A stretch of DNA of 64,000 nt, taken from the NCBI RefSeq assembly GCF_913060805.1, contig NZ_CAJXTC010000009.1, forward strand, positions 116,319-180,318. Reading direction: 5' to 3'. A model generated the notes under the pieces. The model had not been told where the DNA came from, made no database searches, and saw only the letters and a program-made list of their open reading frames with translations. The DNA is from an uncultured Draconibacterium sp. GTDB taxonomy: Bacteria > Bacteroidota > Bacteroidia > Bacteroidales > Prolixibacteraceae. Shown piece after piece: positions 58,424 to 64,000 of this stretch. Numbering within the stretch: position 1 is the first letter of the stretch; each line of letters opens with the position of its first letter. The position numbers were made by a program, and so were the translations under genes.

Positions 58424-58873
58424 ATGAAAGAAGAAATTGTTCAATTTGACAAGAATATAGCGAAATGGATGAGTGCATGGAGTATTCCTGCCATTCGAAT
58501 CTCATTTGGAATAATATTTATATGGTTTGGTGTATTGAAGCCATTGGGTTTATCATCAGCTGAAGGTTTATTAAAAGCAACTGTGGTTTGGTTGCCAATT
58601 GGTACTCCCGCTTTTTGGTTAATTGTGATTGGGTGTTGGGAAGTTATTATTGGAGTTACTTTCCTTTTCAAAAAAACCACAAAAATTGCGATTGCATTGC
58701 TTTTTCTACAAATGTTTGGAACTTTTATGCCTTTGTTTTTATTACCTCAAGTTACATATCAAAATGGGAATTTTTTAATGCCAACTTTAGAAGGACAATA
58801 TATCATTAAAAATTTAATGATTATTTCGGCCGCTTTAGTTCTTGGTGGTACGTTCTATAAAAATCGGAAATAA
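58424..58873 (+). CDS. DoxX-family-like membrane protein
   Basis: 149 residues with four membrane helices at about 22-42, 60-82, 85-107 and 122-142. AIRISFGIIFIWFGVLKPLG resembles the first helix of DoxX/YkgB-type proteins, and GTPAFWLIVIGCWEVIIGVT the second. Function in the family is unclear, often linked with thiol or quinone redox processes. It stands alone, 145 bp after the DUF2024 gene, in the middle of the nitrosative-stress region. Confidence 0.7.
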   Translation: MKEEIVQFDKNIAKWMSAWSIPAIRISFGIIFIWFGVLKPLGLSSAEGLLKATVVWLPIGTPAFWLIVIGCWEVIIGVTFLFKKTTKIAIALLFLQMFGTFMPLFLLPQVTYQNGNFLMPTLEGQYIIKNLMIISAALVLGGTFYKNRK

Positions 58874-59197
58874 TTGATCTTAAGTGTTAAGTTGCTGATA
58901 ATTGATATCGAATTATACAATGGATAAGTTATAATCACTAGTATGGATAAAAACACAGTAAATTTCGTATGAATTAGTAACAAAAGTTATGTTATTCTTC
59001 ATGGCAGCAATAGCTAATGCAGATCCCTTAATCTGTAGCCTACCAAGAGAAACCAGGAACAAAAGTGCGAATATGCATGTTTATATCAGGCGACTGAGTT
59101 TGCCGGAATTGTTACAAAAACTAAGAATCATCAAATTCCGTAGTAAGGATTTATTTAATATTTCCTAAATTTAATATACATCTAATCTCAAAATTAT
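58874..59197. other. Intergenic region before the hemerythrin-PAS gene
   Basis: No gene is seen. GTAAC-AAAA-GTTAT at 58977-58990 is an imperfect inverted repeat similar in core to the GTAAC/GTTAC palindrome upstream of nrfH (62301-62318), so it may be a weaker site of the same regulator. Confidence 0.4.
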
Positions 59198-60439
59198 ATG
59201 AGTGAACTAATTAACAATTCGAAGTACAGAAAGGAACAACTGAAGCAATTGATTTTAAAACTGCATCAGGGAGAATCGGCTGATAGTGTTCGGAAAGAAC
59301 TGGTGGAATCACTAAAAAATATTCCATACGGCGAAGTCGTAGAAGTTGAGCAGGAACTCATGCAGGAAGGCTTACCGGAAGAGGAAGTTCTGAAACTTTG
59401 TGATGTACACGGTTCTGTTCTTGAAGGGAATGTTGATTTGTCGGGGGCAAAGACCATTCCTGAAGGACACCCTGTTGATGTGTTTCAGCAGGAGAATGTT
59501 GAGTTACGGAAGGTGGCTGAACAGGCGAAACACCAGCTCGATGAGTTGCCGAATGTGGATAAAACTGAATTTAAAACTTATGCGCTGCAACTTGAAAGCC
59601 TTTTTAACCAACTGATGGACGTTGATAAGCACTATCAGCGAAAAGAGTATTTGGTATTTCCTTATCTCGAAAAAAATGAAATCACGGGGCCACCAAAGGT
59701 AATGTGGGGTAAACACGATGAAATCAGAGAACAACTGAAAGCCTGTATTACTATTCTGAAAACTCCGGAACTTAAATTCGAAGATCTTTTTGATGCACTC
59801 GAAATATTGTTTTATGTGGCGCTGCAGGGATTGGTTGATATGATTCAAAAGGAAGAAGAAATTTTGTTTCCCATGGCTATGGATGTGCTTACTACCGAAG
59901 ATTGGTGGAATATTCATAAACAAACACTGGAATACGGCTTTTCGCTCTATGACCCAAAAGTAGAGTGGAAACCCGAGGGACTCACTGACGAAGCTACTGA
60001 AAGTAATGTTAATTCCGATGGAAATATTCAGTTGCCATCGGGGAGTTTTTCGGCGGAGGAAATTAAAGCCATTTTGAATTCGGTTCCCTTCGATATGACT
60101 TTTGTGGACAGAAACGATAAAGTGAAATATTTTACGCAGGGAAAAGAACGAATTTTTGCCCGCAGCCGATCCATAATTAACCGCGATGTACGTTTGTGTC
60201 ATCCTCCGGGAAGTACACATATTGTTGAGAAGATAATTGAAGACTTTAAGTCAGGAAAAGCTTCGCACGCACCTTTCTGGATACAAATGAAAGGCAAATT
60301 CATTAAAATTGAATACTTCGCATTGCGCGACGAGGATGGCAAATACCTGGGTACTCTGGAAGTCTCGCAGGATCTTTCTGAAAACAGAAGCCTGGAGGGC
60401 GAGCGCAGGATCTTATCATATACCGATGAAAATGAATAG
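59198..60439 (+). CDS. DUF438-hemerythrin-PAS sensor-like protein, copy 1
   Basis: 413 residues, cytosolic. Residues ~8-75 are DUF438 (LKQLILKLHQGESADSVRKE; EVLKLCDVHGSVLEG). Residues ~95-235 are hemerythrin-like with ligands in HYQRKEYLVFPYLE, WGKHDEIREQL and IQKEEEILFPMA. Residues ~285-405 are a PAS domain (PFDMTFVDRNDKVKYFTQGK, LCHPPGSTHIVEKIIEDFKS). There is no output domain, so it may bind NO or O2 and act through partners. It is 3 bp before the DUF1858-DUF2249 gene and paired with a paralogue after it. Such proteins accompany nitrite/NO genes in anaerobes; role unproven. Confidence 0.85.
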   Translation: MSELINNSKYRKEQLKQLILKLHQGESADSVRKELVESLKNIPYGEVVEVEQELMQEGLPEEEVLKLCDVHGSVLEGNVDLSGAKTIPEGHPVDVFQQENVELRKVAEQAKHQLDELPNVDKTEFKTYALQLESLFNQLMDVDKHYQRKEYLVFPYLEKNEITGPPKVMWGKHDEIREQLKACITILKTPELKFEDLFDALEILFYVALQGLVDMIQKEEEILFPMAMDVLTTEDWWNIHKQTLEYGFSLYDPKVEWKPEGLTDEATESNVNSDGNIQLPSGSFSAEEIKAILNSVPFDMTFVDRNDKVKYFTQGKERIFARSRSIINRDVRLCHPPGSTHIVEKIIEDFKSGKASHAPFWIQMKGKFIKIEYFALRDEDGKYLGTLEVSQDLSENRSLEGERRILSYTDENE

Positions 60440-60442
60440 GAG

Positions 60443-60960
60443 ATGGAAAAACTGATCATTACACCAAAAACGAAAATATTCGATTTGCTGGAAGCCTATC
60501 CACAGCTTGAAGATGTGCTGATTCGTGCGGCACCGCCTTTTAAGAAACTTCGGAATCCGGTTTTACGAAAAACCATTACCAAGATTACAACTTTAAGCCA
60601 GGCAGCTACTATTGGGGGGTGAAAGTGGAGGATCTGATTAATGAATTGAGAAACGAAGTTGGCCAGACTCAGGTAGATGCTGACAGCGATGAAAGTATTC
60701 AGTATAAAACAGAACAACCGGAATGGTTTAACGAAGACAATATAGTGGAAACTATTGACATCCGGGAGATGTTGAATGCCGGAGAACAACCGGTTCATGA
60801 AGTTCTGTCGGCCATTAAAAAACTGAATGAGCGGGAGATTCTGAAAGTTATAGCACCTTTTATTCCGGCACCATTGATCGACAAATCGTTGAGCATGGAT
60901 TACAAGCATTGGCTGAATCAAAAGGCAGAAGAAGAATTTTGGGTGTTTTTTATCAAATAG
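60443..60960 (+). pseudogene. DUF1858-DUF2249 gene interrupted by a frameshift in a G tract
   Basis: From the ATG at 60443 the first frame gives a DUF1858-like segment (KIFDLLEAYPQLEDVLIRAA, PPFKKLRNPVLR, TTLSQAATIGG) and stops at TGA 60620-60622. The next frame continues at once with VKVEDLINELRNEVGQ and a DUF2249-like C-terminal region (TIDIREMLNAGEQPVHEVLS) to 60960. One extra G in the run of six at 60614-60619 would join them into one protein of about 172 residues. It could be mutation, sequencing error, phase variation or frameshifting. The second half starts with a usable GTG at 60619. Confidence 0.75.
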
Positions 60961-60966
60961 AGCTCG

Positions 60967-62154
60967 ATGTCGGAATTTACAAAAACTAAAGAACGGAGAT
61001 TGGCAAAGCTAATGGAAGTCTCCAAACAGATCCTTGAAACCGGGAATGCACATTCTTTTGTTATTGCCAACAAGGATTTTATACCAACAGTAATACCAGA
61101 CGATTTTATTGCGTTGTTCGATAGCCTGGTAAAAGACGATTATGCCGTTGAAGAGTTAAAAAAGCTTGCCAGTAAGGTTTTGAATATATTCCATATTCCA
61201 ATTGAAACTTACCCGCGAATTGAACCTGCTGACGATTCGTTTTTAGGCGTGCTGGAACAAAATAACCGGGAGATGGTGAAGGTCTTAGAGGAAATAAGAC
61301 CAGTGTTTAAGGCATTTGTAAAAGATCGTGTGAATCACACACTACAAACGGAATTGCTGAAAAAGTTCCAACATCTGGAAGTTTTTGTGAAGCATTACAC
61401 CATTAAAGAAAATGTACTTTTTCCGTCAATCGAAAAAGCCTGGCCCGATTACCGCTGTCTGCAAATTATGTGGTCGATACACGATGATATCAGGGCTAAC
61501 ATTAAGTTGGTTATCAGTCAGCTTGAAAAGGGCTCAATTGATTTCAAATCATTTAATCGTTGTGTCGGCGATATCTTTTTTAATATGATGGCGATTAAAT
61601 TCAGAGAAGAACATATTTTGTTTCCCTTAATTCTTTCCACAATCGGTGAAGACGAACTGCAGTCGATGAATCAGCTGGGTTTTGAAATTGGATATCCTTA
61701 CATTAAACCGAGAACGACAAATAGGGAAGAACAGGCCAGTATCTCTGATGGTTTTATCAATCTCGGCACCGGAATTTTGAATGCAGAACAAATAAAGTTG
61801 ATTTTTAATCACTTACCGGTTGATATTACTTATGTTGATGAACATGATAAGGTTCAATATTTCTCAACGCCACCAAAAAGAATCTTTCCCAGAACCGTTG
61901 CCATTATAGGGCGAGAGGTTAAAAATTGCCATCCTCCTGAGAGCGTGCATGTGGTAGAAAAAATTGTGGAATCGTTTAAGTCGGGCAAAAAAGACCAAGC
62001 CTCTTTCTGGATAAAAATGAAAGGAGAAATTATTCTTATTCAATATTTTGCGGTAAGAGACCAATTAGGCAATTATAAAGGAGTGATTGAAGTGTCGCAG
62101 GAAATTTCGGAGATCAAAGCCCTGGAGGGGGAGAAGCGGTTGCTTGACTGGTGA
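60967..62154 (+). CDS. Hemerythrin-PAS sensor-like protein, copy 2
   Basis: 395 residues. The N-terminus (~1-85) is not an obvious DUF438 but has comparable length. The hemerythrin-like domain (~90-225) keeps HLEVFVKHYTIKENVLFPSI, WSIHDDIRANI and FREEHILFPLIL. The PAS domain (~275-390) closely matches copy 1 (PVDITYVDEHDKVQYFSTPP, NCHPPESVHVVEKIVESFKS). It begins 6 bp after the frameshifted DUF1858-DUF2249 gene, so the three form one operon. It lies upstream of nrfHA with about 220 bp between. Ligand not known. Confidence 0.83.
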   Translation: MSEFTKTKERRLAKLMEVSKQILETGNAHSFVIANKDFIPTVIPDDFIALFDSLVKDDYAVEELKKLASKVLNIFHIPIETYPRIEPADDSFLGVLEQNNREMVKVLEEIRPVFKAFVKDRVNHTLQTELLKKFQHLEVFVKHYTIKENVLFPSIEKAWPDYRCLQIMWSIHDDIRANIKLVISQLEKGSIDFKSFNRCVGDIFFNMMAIKFREEHILFPLILSTIGEDELQSMNQLGFEIGYPYIKPRTTNREEQASISDGFINLGTGILNAEQIKLIFNHLPVDITYVDEHDKVQYFSTPPKRIFPRTVAIIGREVKNCHPPESVHVVEKIVESFKSGKKDQASFWIKMKGEIILIQYFAVRDQLGNYKGVIEVSQEISEIKALEGEKRLLDW

Positions 62155-62300
62155 GGAATCAGTTACTTTAAAAATCTCTGAATAGACAATTCAGTCATAT
62201 TTATAGCGTTGCTAGATTTGTGTAAAAGTTTATTTAGAACAAGTAAAGATTGGTTTGATAGGAGTAAAAGTAGTTTGAGTTTTTTACGAAATAGCTTAAA

Positions 62301-62318
62301 TTGTAACATCTGTTACAA
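62301..62318. promoter_or_regulatory. Perfect 18-bp palindrome upstream of nrfHA
   Basis: TTGTAACATCTGTTACAA is an exact inverted repeat (8-2-8) whose GTAAC-N4-GTTAC core resembles operators of CRP/FNR-family NO or anaerobiosis regulators (HcpR/DNR type). It is 58 bp before the nrfH start codon, a suitable place for activation. No such regulator gene is in the window. Confidence 0.6.
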
Positions 62319-62375
62319 AATGGTAGTAAGAATCAAAAGATATTTACTGCATAAAAGATTGATCAACCAATTGCT

Positions 62376-62951
62376 ATGTTAAAACAACTACTTCCACCTA
62401 AAAAATGGCAGCTTCCGGTAATTTTCGTATTAAGCATATTTGCAGGTTTGGTAATGTTCTTGCTTTACGTTTCAAAAGCGCATTCATACCTTTCTGATAA
62501 TCCTGCAACCTGTACCAATTGTCACATAATGGCACCACAGTATGCCACGTGGCAGCATAGTTCTCATCGAGAGGTTGCACATTGTAACGACTGTCATGTA
62601 CCGCACAATAATGTATTTAACAAGTACTATTTTAAGGCGAAGGATGGCCTGCGCCATGCAACTATTTTTACGCTGAGAAAAGAGCCTCAGGTAATATATA
62701 TTCACGAAGAAGGTGCTGAGGTAGTGCAAAATAACTGTATTCGCTGTCATCAGAAACTGTTGGAAGACCCTAAATTAATTGGGAATGTAGAAGCTCATAA
62801 AGCGCATCGCGAAGACCGGCGTTGTGTTGAATGTCATCGCGAAGTTCCACACGGACGTGTAAATAGCATTTCGAGTGTTCCCAATGCGCGGGTACCACTG
62901 CCCGAGAGCCCTGTTCCGAACTGGATAAAACAATACATAAAAAATAACTAA
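62376..62951 (+). CDS. nrfH: Cytochrome c nitrite reductase small subunit (tetraheme quinol dehydrogenase)
   Basis: 191 residues. One N-terminal membrane helix (~13-32) anchors a periplasmic domain with four c-type heme motifs: CTNCH (46-50), CNDCH (70-74), CIRCH (121-125) and CVECH (150-154). This is the NapC/NirT/NrfH pattern, with the close first two hemes of NrfH. It passes electrons from menaquinol to NrfA for six-electron reduction of nitrite to ammonium. nrfA starts 9 bp downstream. Confidence 0.95.
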   Translation: MLKQLLPPKKWQLPVIFVLSIFAGLVMFLLYVSKAHSYLSDNPATCTNCHIMAPQYATWQHSSHREVAHCNDCHVPHNNVFNKYYFKAKDGLRHATIFTLRKEPQVIYIHEEGAEVVQNNCIRCHQKLLEDPKLIGNVEAHKAHREDRRCVECHREVPHGRVNSISSVPNARVPLPESPVPNWIKQYIKNN

Positions 62952-62960
62952 AACAGAATC

Positions 62961-64000
62961 ATGAGTGCAAAACAAAAACTAACCGAGAAACGCCCATGGC
63001 TGGCATGGGTACTTTTTTTAACAACCGTAGTGGTGGTTTTCTTTCTTGGCCTACTGGCCTCTTCAATTGTTGAGCGAAGAACAGAAGCAGCTTACGTTAA
63101 TGTTCCAAAGGCCGAAATTGGCAAATTTGAGCCACGCAACGAAGTATGGGGTCAGAATTATCCCCGCGAGTTTCAATCGTATTACGGAACTGCTGATACA
63201 AGTTTTCAGAGTAAATACAATGGTAATACCATGATTGATATGTTGGAGGTTGATCCCAGACTCGTAGTACTTTGGGCTGGGTATGGTTTCTCAAAAGACT
63301 ATAATCAGGGACGAGGTCATTTCTATTCAATAACTGATATTCAAAATACCTTACGTACCGGAGCGCCAAAAACTCCAAAAGAAGGGCCGATGCCTGCAAC
63401 CTGTATGACTTGTAAAAGCCCGGATGTTCCGAGGCTGATGAACGAAAAGGGTGTAGCTGCATTTTACACCGGAGCCTGGGCCGAATTGGGAGCAGAAGTG
63501 GTAAATCCAATCGGTTGTGCCGATTGTCACGACAACGAAACGATGAACCTGACTGTAACACGTCCGGCACTGGTAGAAGCATTTGAACGCATGGGAAAAG
63601 ATATAACTAAAGCCAGCCATCAGGAAATGCGAAGTTTGGTATGTGCACAGTGTCATGTGGAATATTACTTCGATAAGAAAAAAGTAGATGGTGCGCAATA
63701 CTTAACCTTTCCCTGGGATAATGGCTTTAGTGTTGAAGCCATGGAAGAGTACTACGATAATCTGGAATTCAGTGATTGGACACATGCATTGAGTAAAGCA
63801 CCAATGTTAAAAGCGCAACATCCGGGATATGAAATACATTCAACCGGAATTCATGCTCAACGTGGGGTGTCGTGTGCCGACTGCCATATGCCATACAAAA
63901 GTGAAGGTGGACAGAAATTTACCGATCATCACATGCAATCTCCGTTAAATAATATTGCCAACTCATGTCAGGTATGTCATCGTGAAGAGGCAGGCACCCT
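62961..64000 (+). CDS. nrfA: Cytochrome c nitrite reductase catalytic subunit (partial, runs off window)
   Basis: 346 codons are visible before the window ends. An uncleaved-looking N-terminal helix (~13-35) leads into the pentaheme domain. CMTCK (148-152) is the NrfA-specific Lys-ligated active-site heme. CADCH (186-190), CAQCH (228-232), CADCH (305-309) and CQVCH (336-340) are the four bis-His hemes. RGVSCADCHMPY is the usual motif around heme 4. It reduces nitrite (and NO) to ammonium in the periplasm, completing dissimilatory ammonification with nrfH. The missing C-terminus should be about 140-170 residues. Confidence 0.95.
   Translation, partial: MSAKQKLTEKRPWLAWVLFLTTVVVVFFLGLLASSIVERRTEAAYVNVPKAEIGKFEPRNEVWGQNYPREFQSYYGTADTSFQSKYNGNTMIDMLEVDPRLVVLWAGYGFSKDYNQGRGHFYSITDIQNTLRTGAPKTPKEGPMPATCMTCKSPDVPRLMNEKGVAAFYTGAWAELGAEVVNPIGCADCHDNETMNLTVTRPALVEAFERMGKDITKASHQEMRSLVCAQCHVEYYFDKKKVDGAQYLTFPWDNGFSVEAMEEYYDNLEFSDWTHALSKAPMLKAQHPGYEIHSTGIHAQRGVSCADCHMPYKSEGGQKFTDHHMQSPLNNIANSCQVCHREEAGT

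Noticed and set aside
63097..63698. Minus-strand ORFs of 115 and 161 residues inside nrfA
   Set aside because: They are antisense shadows of the clear pentaheme nitrite reductase gene.

Overview
The window looks like a chromosomal segment of an anaerobic or facultative, probably marine or sediment Bacteroidetes (Prolixibacteraceae/Marinilabiliales-like). This rests on a SusC/SusD pair, many secreted lipoprotein glycosidases and sulfatases, promoters of the TTTG-N18-23-TAnnTTTG type, and moderate-to-low GC. Genus is not decidable by eye.

Region 1 (about 0.6-20.4 kb) is a carbohydrate-degradation block. It holds two tandem DUF1593 (Sde182-like) lipoproteins and two formylglycine sulfatases. 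These are followed by an oppositely oriented GH2 exo-glucosaminidase/mannosidase-like enzyme and a GH28-GH2-GH105-GH106 run. That enzyme set points to a sulfated, uronate- and rhamnose-containing (pectin/rhamnogalacturonan- or ulvan-like) polysaccharide. No SusC/D pair lies beside it inside the window. The GH2 and GH28 genes diverge from a pair of canonical Bacteroidetes promoters.

Region 2 (20.4-23.9 kb) is an accessory island. GC-rich perfect hairpins (REP/MITE-like) precede a TIR-like/TPR fusion gene, a candidate NAD-consuming immune effector. The gene is bracketed by an inverted GTTAGCTGC/GCAGCTAAC pair, with further hairpins and a small membrane protein downstream.

Region 3 (23.9-42.1 kb) is a complete sialic-acid (nan) utilisation locus. 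A divergent FCD-type GntR regulator has a candidate operator at the SusC promoter. Then come SusC, SusD, sialidase, GH20 hexosaminidase, sialate O-acetylesterase, SGNH esterase, N-acetylneuraminate lyase, a NanM-like Kelch mutarotase, an AGE-family epimerase, a creatininase-like amidohydrolase, a small membrane protein and an MFS transporter. The order follows sialoglycan capture, deacetylation and release at the cell surface, then import and cleavage to ManNAc plus pyruvate and epimerisation to GlcNAc.

Region 4 (42.1-52.2 kb) is unusual. It contains five GreA/Rnk-like (nucleoside diphosphate kinase regulator type) paralogues, a degenerate ParA/MinD-like ATPase, a MarR-type regulator, several micro-ORFs, glutamate dehydrogenase, and decaying genes (GDSL copy, frameshifted DUF3124, partial norZ copy, split surface protein). 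Four promoters here share a 12-bp palindrome ATCG-N4-CGAT, mostly in pairs 20-21 bp apart and next to the -7 box. One lies in front of the MarR gene itself. I propose an undescribed local regulon.

Region 5 (52.4-64 kb) handles nitric oxide and nitrite. It has quinol NO reductase (norZ) divergent from the Ric/ScdA di-iron repair protein and an Rrf2 (NsrR-like) regulator. A group of small redox/regulatory genes follows (Asp/Glu racemase, Rof-like protein, ferredoxin, DUF2024, DoxX). Next are two hemerythrin-PAS (DUF438-type) proteins flanking a frameshifted DUF1858-DUF2249 gene, and finally nrfH and nrfA (ammonia-forming nitrite reductase), with nrfA running off the end.
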